Assembly (NCBI RefSeq): GCF_018861065.1 | Contig: NZ_JAHKQO010000029.1 | Span: 19,897-83,896 of the forward strand | Direction of reading: 5' to 3' | DNA: 64,000 nucleotides | Source: Paraglaciecola arctica | GTDB taxonomy: Bacteria; Pseudomonadota; Gammaproteobacteria; Enterobacterales; Alteromonadaceae | In this document: positions 18,665-27,456 of the stretch, piece by piece | Position numbering within the stretch: the stretch's first letter is position 1 | Layout: every line of letters starts with the position of its first letter | Notes under the pieces: generated by a model | Database searches by the model: none | What the model was told of the DNA's origin: nothing | What the model saw: only the letters and a program-made list of their open reading frames with translations | Translations under genes and position numbers: made by a program

Positions 18665-19297
18665 ATGACTTTTCTAGAAGAATTACAAAAACAACGTTGG
18701 GACGATCATCGCTATTATCACCATAATAGAATTAACCAATTCTTGCATTTACTTAGCGCCAGCTGTTTCATAGTAAGTTACATTTTGGTGTTTTACTTTC
18801 CGGCGGCTGCGGCGTTAGTGGGCTGGCTATTGGCAATGGTACTGCGCCAAACAGGGCATTTCTTTTTTGAGCCTAAGACTTATGATGAGGTCAATAAAAC
18901 TACCCACGAATATAAAGAAAGCGTTAAAGTTGGGTACAACCTACAGCGTAAAGTTGTGTTGTTGTCCATATGGGCGCTGGTACCAATAGTGCTATTTTTT
19001 GAACCGACATTTTTTGGTATTTTCACTGCAGCCACTACTTTTGACGGTTTTATCAATAACATGGCGATCATTTGGTTAGTCGTGGGTCTAGGTGCGATTG
19101 TATTTAGAACTGTACACCTATTTAAATTGATGGGTGTTCAATCAGGTCTAGTTTGGTTTTCTAAAATTGCCACAGACCCTTTCCATGATATTAAGATTTA
19201 CCATAAATCTCCTTATTATATTTTGAAAGGTGAGATGTACGACAACATGGATGATTGGTATGAAGATGCGTCATTCGAAAACAAAGCAAAAATCTAA
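18665..19297 (+). CDS. Mpo1/DUF962-like integral membrane protein
   Basis: The 210-residue protein has four likely membrane helices (about 28-48, 50-65, 95-115 and 128-150). The pattern HHNRINQFLHLLS followed by TGHFFFEPK resembles DUF962/Mpo1, whose yeast member is an iron-dependent dioxygenase in alpha-oxidation of 2-hydroxy fatty acids. The spaced His residues that would hold iron are present (H18, H19, H27 and the GHFF His). The first two features are seen; the dioxygenase role is inferred. It lies 56 bases after the PSD-like gene on the same strand, which adds to the lipid character of the cluster. Confidence 0.6.
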   Translation: MTFLEELQKQRWDDHRYYHHNRINQFLHLLSASCFIVSYILVFYFPAAAALVGWLLAMVLRQTGHFFFEPKTYDEVNKTTHEYKESVKVGYNLQRKVVLLSIWALVPIVLFFEPTFFGIFTAATTFDGFINNMAIIWLVVGLGAIVFRTVHLFKLMGVQSGLVWFSKIATDPFHDIKIYHKSPYYILKGEMYDNMDDWYEDASFENKAKI

Positions 19298-19331
19298 TTT
19301 ATTCGTAAATAATTAAAAGTTTCGCAAACTT

Positions 19332-19375
19332 TTTTAGTTGTGTACTCGACTTAGATGTTGATTACACAACTAAAA
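19332..19375 (+). promoter_or_regulatory. Long hairpin ending beside the next gene's ribosome site
   Basis: TTTTAGTTGTGTA (19332-19344) pairs with TACACAACTAAAA (19363-19375), 13 perfect base pairs around an 18-base loop. Its right arm runs into AAAAGG, the likely ribosome site of the ATG at 19385. It could be a terminator for the upstream operon, although no T-run follows, or an RNA element that hides the ribosome site. Confidence 0.55.
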
Positions 19376-19384
19376 GGTTTATTC

Positions 19385-19948
19385 ATGAAACATTCCACTA
19401 AATTTCTAATTTCTTCACTCGTGTCATTGGTCGTTTGTCAGGTTGTTGTGGCAAAGGCAGATAACAATGCAAGTAATGACTACTCGGTAGTTGCATTCAA
19501 AAATTGTGAAATCGTAAGCCACCAAGCCATCACAGAGCAAGGGGTGAAGGCTTATCTTGGCTTGCAGCAACAACAGCAAAAAATGCATAGGTTAGAATTA
19601 CCAATCCAAGGTATTGAGCAAGAAATGCAGCAGTATACGGATTCTATTGAAAAGCTCACAAAATTAGCCATTCAAGAAACTGATGAATCACTGTATATCG
19701 ATAAAAAGTTGATGCAACAACAAAAGGTCGTAGCTAAAGAATTCGATGAGTTTATGCAAAAACATCAGCAAGACTTTGATGCCGTAGAAGCTCAAGGAAT
19801 TGTGATTGGGCGATATGCTGATAAATTCTCGGATAGCATTAAGGATACGTTAGCGGGGTTCGATTACGATCAAGTTCAAGTGTTAACGCCAGGTAAAAGC
19901 CCTTCGACATCCCATTGCGATAAATCACTCAAGATGATTGCTATTTAA
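19385..19948 (+). CDS. Small exported protein of unknown function
   Basis: From the ATG at 19385 this is a 187-residue protein with a signal peptide (KHSTKFLISSLVSLVVCQVVVAKA). The mature part is helical and Gln/Lys-rich, with a likely coiled coil over residues 60-125 (LQQQQQKMHRLELPIQ, QQQKVVAKEFDEFMQK). Two Cys residues (in FKNCEIV and SHCDKS) could form a disulfide. The in-frame ATG at 19355 lies in the loop of the upstream hairpin and would spoil the signal peptide, so 19385 is preferred. I do not recognise the family. An OmpH/Skp-like chaperone shape is possible but weakly supported. Confidence 0.65.
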   Translation: MKHSTKFLISSLVSLVVCQVVVAKADNNASNDYSVVAFKNCEIVSHQAITEQGVKAYLGLQQQQQKMHRLELPIQGIEQEMQQYTDSIEKLTKLAIQETDESLYIDKKLMQQQKVVAKEFDEFMQKHQQDFDAVEAQGIVIGRYADKFSDSIKDTLAGFDYDQVQVLTPGKSPSTSHCDKSLKMIAI

Positions 19949-20059
19949 ACGTGGTCCAAGTACTAAGTTGTGGGCAAGCCAAGCCATTCGTACATTTATT
20001 ATCTGATTGTAAATATTAGGTTTTGCTACAATAAAACTTTAGCTTAATGAACAATTTAG

Positions 20060-20106
20060 GTTGCCTTAAACTGCAGTTCACCCTAATGTTTAAGGCAACT
20101 TTATTT
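20060..20106 (+). terminator. Terminator-like hairpin
   Basis: GTTGCCTTAAAC (20060-20071) pairs with GTTTAAGGCAAC (20088-20099), a perfect 12-bp stem followed by TTTATTTGT. It lies about 110 bases after the stop of the exported protein and ahead of the GST gene. Confidence 0.65.
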
Positions 20107-20137
20107 GTCTAATTGTTCGATTATTTAAGGGGTTATT

Positions 20138-20725
20138 ATGCTGAAATTGTATGGTTCTACTACTTCTCCTTATGTACGCCGTCTGCGTATTTGGTTAGCC
20201 AACACCGATCATGAGTTTATCAATTTGCTGATTTTTTCTGAGGATGACAGGCAGATTCTTGCGGCTAAAAATCCAACCATGAAAATTCCAATGTTAGAGG
20301 ATGAAATCAACGGCAAAGAACAAGTTATATACGATTCGAGAGTGATATATCGTTATTTAACCGACAAGTTCGATGACCCAGTATTAAATTGGCAGCAAGA
20401 AAATCAACTGACGCTAATCGACTCCGCCAATGATTCTCTGGTGCAAATGTTTATTTTGTCTAACTCTGACATTCAAGCGGATGAAGATAAGCTGTTTTTT
20501 AAGCTGCAAAAGCAGCGAGTCAATGGCGTGCTTGTTCAGCTAAACGAAATGGTGGCGAAACAACAATTCGCTAGCTGGAATTATCCCGCTATATGCCTGT
20601 ATTGTTTAATTGATTGGATCGAATTTAGAAATTTACATAATATGCAAGGTTTAACTGACTTGTTGGCGTTTCATGACGACAATGCACAACGAATTGAAGT
20701 CACCGCTACTGATCCTCGTAAATAA
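20138..20725 (+). CDS. Glutathione S-transferase family protein
   Basis: The 195-residue cytoplasmic protein opens with the thioredoxin-fold domain of GSTs: LKLYGSTTSPYVRRLRIWL, the cis-Pro in MKIPMLED, and the glutathione-binding YDSRVIYRYL. A helical C-terminal domain follows. The start at 20138 has AAGGGG upstream. The physiological substrate is unknown. The DUF1244 gene begins 10 bases after its stop, so the two are probably co-transcribed. Confidence 0.85.
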   Translation: MLKLYGSTTSPYVRRLRIWLANTDHEFINLLIFSEDDRQILAAKNPTMKIPMLEDEINGKEQVIYDSRVIYRYLTDKFDDPVLNWQQENQLTLIDSANDSLVQMFILSNSDIQADEDKLFFKLQKQRVNGVLVQLNEMVAKQQFASWNYPAICLYCLIDWIEFRNLHNMQGLTDLLAFHDDNAQRIEVTATDPRK

Positions 20726-20735
20726 AAGGCCACTT

Positions 20736-21068
20736 ATGAATCAACAACAAAAAATTGCCGCTGAAGCGGCTACTTTTAGACATTTACTTAAACACTTAGA
20801 TGCCAACAAAGATGTACAAAACATTGATTTGATGGTGTTAGCCGATTTTTGTCGAAACTGTTTAGCTAAGTGGTATATGGCCGCAGCCAAGGAAGAAGGG
20901 GCTGAAATGGATTATGACCAAGCCAGAGAAAGGGTTTACGGCATGCCTTTTAGCGAATGGAAAGAAAAGTATCAATTACCGGCCACTCCCGAGCAATTGG
21001 CTGGTTACGAAGCGCGCCAAGAAGCGAAAAAAGCCGCAGTTGAGCCATCAACTTCAGGTTGCCAATAA
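20736..21068 (+). CDS. DUF1244 family protein
   Basis: The 110-residue protein shows the DUF1244 signature: LADFCRNCLAKWYMAAA, then ARERVYGMPFSEWKEKYQ and LPATPEQLAGY. The conserved Cys pair in CRNC could bind metal or be redox active, but no function is established. ATG at 20736 is the first start that leaves the family core intact; longer readings overlap the GST gene. It pairs with the GST in one short operon. Confidence 0.85.
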   Translation: MNQQQKIAAEAATFRHLLKHLDANKDVQNIDLMVLADFCRNCLAKWYMAAAKEEGAEMDYDQARERVYGMPFSEWKEKYQLPATPEQLAGYEARQEAKKAAVEPSTSGCQ

Positions 21069-21148
21069 GCCTTATTAAACTTTAGGTGTTATTAAAACAA
21101 TATAGCCATATTCCATCGCGACAGCGGCAGAATATGGCTTATCTACAC

Positions 21149-21787
21149 TTATTGCACTTGAGAGATAAAACTGTCGGTTGATCGGCGTACTTTTTCTAAA
21201 TCAACCAACCAGTCACCTTCATCTGCACGGTAACCTAACGGCAACAGTACCACTGATTTCAATCCACGTTCCTTAAGGCCAAGTATTTCATCAACTTTCT
21301 CAGGATTAAATCCCTCCATAGGGGTGCTGTCTACTTTCATTTCAGCTGCAGCAATTAGAGCCGAACCTAAACCAATATATGCTTGTCGTGCGGCATGTTG
21401 AAAATTGGTTTCTGGATCACGTTTAGGGTAAGTGTTCAGCAACATTTGGCGATAGTTTTCCCAGCCTTCGTTTTTAAAACCACGTTTTTCGTTAACCAGA
21501 TCAAACATAGTGTTGATACGTTCCGCGGTATAATTGTCCCAAGCTGCAAACACTAATAAATGTGAACCATCAGTAATTTGTTTTTGATCCCACGCATGGG
21601 GCACAATTTGCTCCCGTATTTCAGGATTAGTCACAACCAATACGTCATAAGGTTGCAAGCCACTAGAGCTGGCACTTAAACGAATCGCTTCGAGTATGAA
21701 ATCAACTTTTTCAGAGCTTACCGGTTTTGTTGGATTCATTTTTTTTGTGGCGTAACGCCATTGTAGATTTTGCAATAATTCAGACAT
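21149..21787 (-). CDS. NAD(P)H-dependent nitroreductase family oxidoreductase
   Basis: The 212-residue flavoprotein has the nitroreductase pattern: RYATKKMNPTKPVS, then RLSASSSGLQPYDVLVV for FMN binding, NFQHAARQAYIGLGSALIAAAEM, and the C-terminal VVLPLGYRADEGDWL. It resembles the NfsB/DrgA group, which reduces nitroaromatics and quinones with NAD(P)H. It is cytoplasmic and dimeric in known members. It is transcribed alone, convergent with the GST operon and divergent from the ABC operon. Confidence 0.88.
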   Translation of the reverse strand: MSELLQNLQWRYATKKMNPTKPVSSEKVDFILEAIRLSASSSGLQPYDVLVVTNPEIREQIVPHAWDQKQITDGSHLLVFAAWDNYTAERINTMFDLVNEKRGFKNEGWENYRQMLLNTYPKRDPETNFQHAARQAYIGLGSALIAAAEMKVDSTPMEGFNPEKVDEILGLKERGLKSVVLLPLGYRADEGDWLVDLEKVRRSTDSFISQVQ

Positions 21788-21831
21788 TGATACTTCTCAT
21801 TTAGTAGGGACAATTCGACAATAGCCTGACT

Positions 21832-21853
21832 TGACACTAATAGTTTAGTGTCA
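21832..21853. promoter_or_regulatory. Inverted repeat in the nitroreductase/ABC intergenic region
   Basis: TGACACTAA and TTAGTGTCA pair perfectly around TAGT, 45 bases upstream of the nitroreductase start. Its position between divergent genes fits an operator, but no regulator is encoded beside it. Confidence 0.45.
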
Positions 21854-22060
21854 GTCGCTAGCACACAGTGATATAGGCAGACTGACGGTTTATCAATGGT
21901 TCGCTAAAAATGAAGCAATGCAGTCAATAAAACGGTTTCTAACCTCGACATATTTTGAAACAGTTAAGCTTGGTGTAACAAGGCAGTTTAATGTTCGCTG
22001 CATTGATAGTTGATTGGCATCTGTATAAGGTAAGCCTAACGCCATTTTAGTTAGATTATC

Positions 22061-22765
22061 ATGCTCGAACTCCGTCATATTGCCAAATCTTTTGCCAATG
22101 GATCTGAAATTGTCCACGCGCTTACAGATATCTCTTTAACTATACAAAAAAACGAATTTGTAGCCTTTATGGGAAGTTCTGGTTCCGGTAAATCTACCTT
22201 GATGAATATTTTGGGGTGTTTAGACACACCCAACAGTGGTCAGTATTTTTTGGACAATAAAGATGTAGCGACTATGGACGATGACACCCTATCGGCTATT
22301 CGCAATCAACATATTGGGTTTATCTTTCAAACCTTTCATTTATTACCTAAATTAGATGCCATAGGTAATGTGAAGTTACCCTTACGTTTTAGCGATGTTT
22401 CCGAGGAGGAAGCCAATGAGCGCGCCCATGAACTTTTGGATAAAGTGGGCTTAGGACATCGCAAGACTCACAGGCCATTCGAAATGTCTGGTGGGCAAAG
22501 GCAACGTGTTGCTATCGCCCGTGCGCTAATTAATCGTCCCACAGTGGTTTTGGCAGATGAACCGACGGGTAACTTAGACAGCAAAACGTCAGTAGAAATC
22601 ATGGCTCTATTGACCGACTTACATCAGCAGGGCCAAACCATAGTGATGGTAACCCACGAAGATGATATTGCGTCCTACGCCCAAAGAGTCATCACCATGC
22701 GCGACGGCAATGTTTTGCGTGATACCGGTCAGGGCCAGCAAGTGCCTATAGCAACCAAAGGTTAA
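22061..22765 (+). CDS. ABC transporter ATP-binding protein (MacB/LolD type)
   Basis: The 234-residue ATPase has all the expected motifs: Walker A GSSGSGKST, Q-loop GFIFQTFHLLPKL, signature MSGGQRQRVAIARAL, Walker B VVLADEPTGNLDS and the switch His in MVTHEDD. The size and the FQTFHLLP segment are typical of the MacB/LolD class that powers FtsX-like permeases. It is the first gene of a five-gene operon with three adaptors and one permease; the next gene starts seven bases after its stop. Confidence 0.93.
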   Translation: MLELRHIAKSFANGSEIVHALTDISLTIQKNEFVAFMGSSGSGKSTLMNILGCLDTPNSGQYFLDNKDVATMDDDTLSAIRNQHIGFIFQTFHLLPKLDAIGNVKLPLRFSDVSEEEANERAHELLDKVGLGHRKTHRPFEMSGGQRQRVAIARALINRPTVVLADEPTGNLDSKTSVEIMALLTDLHQQGQTIVMVTHEDDIASYAQRVITMRDGNVLRDTGQGQQVPIATKG

Positions 22766-22772
22766 TTGTTTT

Positions 22773-23774
22773 ATGTCATTAAAATATCTACTTATTTTGT
22801 GTAGCTTGGTGATTGCGAATTACGCAAAAGCTAACGAGCCAGTCACTTTGCTGACAGGTATTATTTCATCATCCAAATATCACTTGGTGACTGCACCTAA
22901 GACCAACCGTTGGCAAGTACAAATCCAATGGATGGCAGAAGAAGGCACCATAGTCAAAGAAGGTGACTTGGTTGTAGTGTTTGATTCAGGTGGAATTGAA
23001 TCGCAACTAGAAGTGAATGAGGAAAAACTCGAAACCGATGTCTTAGAATTGTTGAAACTCGAAATGGACAAAGGCCAAGCGGTATTGGAAGCAGATGGCG
23101 CATTAAAATTAGCAAACATAATGGTTGAAAAGACCCGCATCGAAGCCTCAGTACCAGACGGCGAGGTGAGCGCTTATGAAAAAGGCAAAAATGTCATTGA
23201 ATATGAAAAAGCCATCACCGCAAAAATAAAAGCCCAAGAAAACTACAAACTGAAGTTAGAAGAACAACAAATCGAGTTAAACAAAAAAAATATCGAAATC
23301 CTTAAGCTAAAAGAACAAATCGCCTATCAACGCAGTCAACTGGAAAAATTAAGTGTTAGGGCCAAGGTGACAGGCCCTGTCACCCATGCGATGCACCAAT
23401 GGATGGCACAAAAAGTGGCCGCTGGTATGAACATACAAGCTAGTTGGGAAGTGTTAACCGTGCAAGCGGCTTCAACTTATCAGGTTTCTGCGTGGTTACA
23501 CGAAATTGATGCGGCGCGAATCGATTTACAAAAAAGTAGCTTTGAATTGACCTTAGACGCCTACCCAAATCAATCCTATCAAGGAAAGGTCATTTCGGTA
23601 TCGAGTCAGGCAGAGCAAAAAAGTCAGTGGAGTGATAGCGCTTACTATCGCGTAGAGCTAGGTTTTGACGAACAACCTAAGCAAGCAATCTTTCCGGGAA
23701 TGAGTGTGCGTGTGAAGCTAAAACAGCAAAACTTGGCACACAATGGCCAATCCGATACGGAGCGTGGAATATGA
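22773..23774 (+). CDS. HlyD-like periplasmic adaptor 1 of the ABC operon
   Basis: The 333-residue exported protein has a signal peptide (residues 1-20, ending NYAKA). A lipoyl half-motif follows (WMAEEGTIVKEGDLVVVFD), then a long coiled coil (about residues 75-195, rich in Glu and Lys), the returning lipoyl half and a beta-barrel domain (FELTLDAYPNQSYQGKV). This is the membrane-fusion-protein fold, linking the inner-membrane permease to an outer-membrane partner. It has no lipobox, unlike the next two. Its last four bases overlap adaptor 2. Confidence 0.8.
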   Translation: MSLKYLLILCSLVIANYAKANEPVTLLTGIISSSKYHLVTAPKTNRWQVQIQWMAEEGTIVKEGDLVVVFDSGGIESQLEVNEEKLETDVLELLKLEMDKGQAVLEADGALKLANIMVEKTRIEASVPDGEVSAYEKGKNVIEYEKAITAKIKAQENYKLKLEEQQIELNKKNIEILKLKEQIAYQRSQLEKLSVRAKVTGPVTHAMHQWMAQKVAAGMNIQASWEVLTVQAASTYQVSAWLHEIDAARIDLQKSSFELTLDAYPNQSYQGKVISVSSQAEQKSQWSDSAYYRVELGFDEQPKQAIFPGMSVRVKLKQQNLAHNGQSDTERGI

Positions 23775-24766
23775 AAGCTTTAGTTAATGTTTTGCAAATT
23801 ACGTTTGCGCTAAGTTGTGTATTGTTGGTGGCCTGTGATGAAGAACAAAAAACGCTAGAAGAAAAAACAGAGGCACCCAAGGTGACCGCTTCTGCTGAAC
23901 TTATCTCACTTAAAAACGCCACTATTGGACCACCCAATGTATCACGGATGTGGCAATTCAAAATTCAACAAATGGCGCCTGAAAACAAGCTCGTTAAAAA
24001 AGGCGAAGTAATAATAGTTTTTGATGGGCAGCGATTAAAAAATGATTTGATTGGTAGGCAAAGTCAACTCGATGCAGAGATTAAAAAGGCAGAAAGTGAC
24101 AAGCTAAAAGATGAAGCTACCACACAAGACTTAATGCTAAAGCTAGCCGAAGCTGAAATGGAATACCAAAAGGCTAAACGTAAAGCAGAAATTGTGGATG
24201 CATCCAGTTCTAATATTGAACGCCTTAAACAGCAAGCTGATTTTCGTTATCAAACAGAAGGGTTAGCCCAAGCCAAACAAAAGTTGGCGCATCATAAAAA
24301 GGCGATGTTGATTAACGAAAAAGTATCTCAAGGTAAAATAAGGATCATGCAAAGTAGGGTCAATAGGATCCAGCAAGAAATTGTCAAACTGAGTGTAAAA
24401 GCGCCTAAAGATGGTTTAGTGATGTACCAAGAAAATGGCAGTGGTGAAAAAGTGGCAGTAGGAGAAACGGTTTATATGGGGCGCAGTTTAATGCAATTAC
24501 CCTCACTCGACGCAGTAGCACTAAAAGCTGAGTTTTCGGAGCCAGATAAATCTAAACTTAAAGAAGGTCAGGGAGTACGAGTGATTTTTGAAGCCTATCC
24601 AGAAATGTCCTATATGGGTAAAATTTCCAAATTAGGACAAGCCTTCTATCCCAAATCAACCAACAATCCTAAAGTGATATTTGATGCACAAATTGAACTC
24701 GGTGAAAGCAAGCCAGATGTGATGCGTCCTGGCATGAAAGCAAAAGTAGAGGTGGTTGATTCATGA
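23771..24766 (+). CDS. HlyD-like lipoprotein adaptor 2 of the ABC operon
   Basis: The 331-residue protein has a lipoprotein signal peptide with lipobox LVAC at residues 19-22. The mature part repeats the adaptor design: the lipoyl half QMAPENKLVKKGEVIIVFD, a coiled coil over about residues 90-205, KLSVKAPKDGLVMY, then a barrel domain (VIFEAYPEMSYMGKI). Clear resemblance to adaptor 1 over the same span suggests gene duplication. Start and stop overlap its neighbours by four bases (ATGA type), giving translational coupling. Confidence 0.8.
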   Translation: MKALVNVLQITFALSCVLLVACDEEQKTLEEKTEAPKVTASAELISLKNATIGPPNVSRMWQFKIQQMAPENKLVKKGEVIIVFDGQRLKNDLIGRQSQLDAEIKKAESDKLKDEATTQDLMLKLAEAEMEYQKAKRKAEIVDASSSNIERLKQQADFRYQTEGLAQAKQKLAHHKKAMLINEKVSQGKIRIMQSRVNRIQQEIVKLSVKAPKDGLVMYQENGSGEKVAVGETVYMGRSLMQLPSLDAVALKAEFSEPDKSKLKEGQGVRVIFEAYPEMSYMGKISKLGQAFYPKSTNNPKVIFDAQIELGESKPDVMRPGMKAKVEVVDS

Positions 24767-25983
24767 AATACAGGCTTTTACTGAGTATTTGCGGGATCTT
24801 GCTGGCGTCTTGTAGTGAGTCACCACAATCTAATGTGCCTTTATATCAAGTTGAGCAAAAGGAATTTGCGGTAGTTATTCCAGCTGTAGGTGAACTAGAG
24901 GCAGCCCAAGCCGAAAGAATCAACACGCCAGGACGCAGCCCAATGACAATTGATTGGCTCGCAGAAGAAAATAGTTGGGTGAAAAAAGGTCAAGTGGTAG
25001 CGCGTTTTGATGCTGAACAATTGCTGCTTGATAGCCGTGAAGAAGAATTGGAGATGATGCTGTTAGATATGGATATGCGTCAACAATATGCCCAAGAAAA
25101 CCAACAGCAAAACGAGTTGGATTCTGACAAAATTTTAGTGGGTAAGGAATTCAACTTTGTCGACACCTTTGCCATAGACGACTTAAGACTGTATTCCAAA
25201 ATTGAGATTATCGATACCTTGTCAAACCGAGATTACCTTGGCGCCAAAGAAGAATTTATCGAATGGAAAGAAAGCAGCATAGGCGACAGAAATCAAAGTG
25301 CACTAGACGTGTTAGATATACGCAAAGGAGGCCATCAAGCCAAATTCCAGCAACATCAAACCGCACTTTCGCAATTAGAGGTGTTAGCACCTTATGATGG
25401 AATGTTGGTATACGAAAAAAACTGGAGAGGTGACAAGGCCAGTATTGGGCAAACTGTTTTCCCAGGCAGCACTATTGCCAAGATCCCTAACTTAGAAAAG
25501 ATGCAAGCTAAGATAAATGTGTTAGATAAAAACGCCATTAATCTAGAGATAGGCCAGAAAGTAGATGTAACCCTAGACGCTTATCCTGAAGAAAAACTAA
25601 CAGGTGAAGTGTTATCTGTCTCAGGGTTTTCACGCACCATAAAGCGCGGCAATCCTACAAAGTATTTTGAATTGGTCGTTTCGATAGACCAACAATCTGA
25701 TTTACTACAACCTGGCGCTAAGGTTTCTGCATTGGTCAGTGTTAGCGATGCACAGTCTAAAATTGTTATTCCTTTGCAGGCGATATTTAACGAACAAAGT
25801 GAAAATTACGTGTATCTAAAAGACCGCAATAGCTTTATTAAGCGACCGGTGAAAACCGCGGAGAAAAATCTATATTTTGTAGAAATTGCAGAAGGTTTGG
25901 CAGCGGGAGACACCATTGCTTTGAGTGTTCCGGATGATGCCTTAGGTGCGCCAAGTGGTGCAACAGGGAGTAGTGATGAATAA
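24763..25983 (+). CDS. HlyD-like lipoprotein adaptor 3 of the ABC operon
   Basis: The 406-residue protein starts with a lipoprotein signal (GILLASC, Cys at residue 18). The lipoyl half WLAEENSWVKKGQVVARFD, a shorter helical stretch, VLAPYDGMLVYEKN and the barrel TLDAYPEEKLTGEVLS follow. It also has a C-terminal membrane-proximal domain (VIPLQAIFNEQSENYVYLKD) that the other two lack. It is therefore the most complete, MacA-like adaptor of the three. The permease start lies inside its 3' end, with an eight-base overlap. Confidence 0.82.
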   Translation: MKYRLLLSICGILLASCSESPQSNVPLYQVEQKEFAVVIPAVGELEAAQAERINTPGRSPMTIDWLAEENSWVKKGQVVARFDAEQLLLDSREEELEMMLLDMDMRQQYAQENQQQNELDSDKILVGKEFNFVDTFAIDDLRLYSKIEIIDTLSNRDYLGAKEEFIEWKESSIGDRNQSALDVLDIRKGGHQAKFQQHQTALSQLEVLAPYDGMLVYEKNWRGDKASIGQTVFPGSTIAKIPNLEKMQAKINVLDKNAINLEIGQKVDVTLDAYPEEKLTGEVLSVSGFSRTIKRGNPTKYFELVVSIDQQSDLLQPGAKVSALVSVSDAQSKIVIPLQAIFNEQSENYVYLKDRNSFIKRPVKTAEKNLYFVEIAEGLAAGDTIALSVPDDALGAPSGATGSSDE

Positions 25984-27217
25984 TAGTTTTATGCCTTTAG
26001 TGTTAGATGCGCTAGGCGAGATGGCAGCGCATAAACTCCGTACTTTGTTAACCTTGTTAGGCATGATTTTTGGTGTCGGCGCGGTCATTGCCATGTTGAA
26101 CATTGGTGAAGGAGCCGAGCGTCAAGCATTAAAAATGATTGATTCTATGGGACTTCGAAATTTGATTATTGAGGCGAAACAATTTGCTGATGATGAATTA
26201 AATGAAATACGTCAAGAGTCCTTAGGATTAACCTTGGCTGATGTTGAATCCGCTAAACAAACCCTGCCTTTTGTAGAAGATTATAGTGCCGAAAGACACA
26301 TCAAAACCCAATCGGTTTACAGTGATTTAGGTAGCGCAGATTTAAAAGTGGTAGGGGTCAGTGACAGTCATTTCAGATTGTCTAACATGCAAGTGCAATC
26401 TGGACGACTACTGACAGAGCAAGATGATAAAAATGTGGCTCAAGTAGCAGTTATAGGAGCTAACGCCGCAAAACAGTTATTTCATAATGAACAAGCTGTT
26501 GGTCAATACTTAAAAGTGAATCACTTATGGTTGCAAGTAGTGGGGGTGTTGAATAATCCTTTTTTCGATAAGGAAGAATTTCAAGGAGTGAAAATAGGCG
26601 GTGATAGTGCGCGCATATTTGTGCCCCTTAACACCAGCATCAAAAAACTCAGTAGTCCGGCATTAGCCAGTGAGTTGGATTTGGTAAAACTAAAAATTTC
26701 AGAGAGCACTGATCCTGTAGTGGCTGCAAAAGCGGTATCTCATTTGTTTAAGCTACGCCATGGTGAGGCAGATGATTATCAATTGGTTATCCCTGCGGCT
26801 TTATTAGCGCAACAAAAACAAACCCAACAAATATTCAATATTGTGATGGCTTGTGTAGCTGGTATTTCTTTATTGGTTGGCGGAATTGGAATCATGAATA
26901 TTATGTTAGCTAACGTACTCGAGCGTACCAAAGAAATTGGCTTACTACGCGCGGTAGGAGCGACGCAGAAAAATATCAAAATGCAGTTTATCGCTGAAAG
27001 TTTCACTATTTCTGTGTTAGGTGGATTGTTAGGCATTGCCTTTGGTCTGATTTTATCCGAAGTCATAGGTTTTTATTCTGGTTGGGCAGTGAGTTGGTCA
27101 GTAGTGGCAATAGTGTTGTCGCTCACCATTTGTATGGCAGTGGGTATTGGTTTTGGGGTGTATCCAGCGATTAAAGCATCGCAGCTCAACCCAATCGACG
27201 CGTTACATAGCGATTGA
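25976..27217 (+). CDS. ABC transporter permease (MacB/FtsX type)
   Basis: The 413-residue protein has the MacB topology: TM1 near residues 20-42 (LLTLLGMIFGVGAVIAML), a large periplasmic domain (about 45-285) and three C-terminal helices (MACVAGISLLVGGIGIMNIM onward). The ATG at 25976 is chosen because GGGAG lies seven bases upstream; longer readings run into the adaptor gene. With the ATPase it forms a mechanotransmission-type transporter, which typically expels lipoproteins, peptides or macrolides from the periplasm. No TolC homologue is nearby. Confidence 0.9.
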   Translation: MNNSFMPLVLDALGEMAAHKLRTLLTLLGMIFGVGAVIAMLNIGEGAERQALKMIDSMGLRNLIIEAKQFADDELNEIRQESLGLTLADVESAKQTLPFVEDYSAERHIKTQSVYSDLGSADLKVVGVSDSHFRLSNMQVQSGRLLTEQDDKNVAQVAVIGANAAKQLFHNEQAVGQYLKVNHLWLQVVGVLNNPFFDKEEFQGVKIGGDSARIFVPLNTSIKKLSSPALASELDLVKLKISESTDPVVAAKAVSHLFKLRHGEADDYQLVIPAALLAQQKQTQQIFNIVMACVAGISLLVGGIGIMNIMLANVLERTKEIGLLRAVGATQKNIKMQFIAESFTISVLGGLLGIAFGLILSEVIGFYSGWAVSWSVVAIVLSLTICMAVGIGFGVYPAIKASQLNPIDALHSD

Positions 27218-27456
27218 GCTAGGTGGTTTAAAAATGTTCAGTCCGAGTATGAAATAAGCCGCGATTTTGACTGCTCATAGGTGTACAAGAATTAATGAAA
27301 CAGTTGAAGAAAACTAAACCAAACAAATAGCGCCACCTAAATATTCAACACCAGCGATCCAAAAATAAACTTATGTATGGCTAGCGGTGTAAACAACATA
27401 ATCGGGCAGATTCAGTTAATCGATTCAGCCTACAAACCCCTTAAGTGGAGAGAGTG

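Noticed and set aside
21893..22117. Minus-strand 74-codon ORF upstream of the ABC operon
   Set aside because: It overlaps the start of the ATPase gene on the other strand and has no family match or ribosome site; the stretch is more likely the operon's promoter region.
27218..27456. Search for a gene or RNA between the ABC operon and iorA
   Set aside because: No ORF, strong hairpin or known RNA motif was seen; it is probably the iorAB promoter region.
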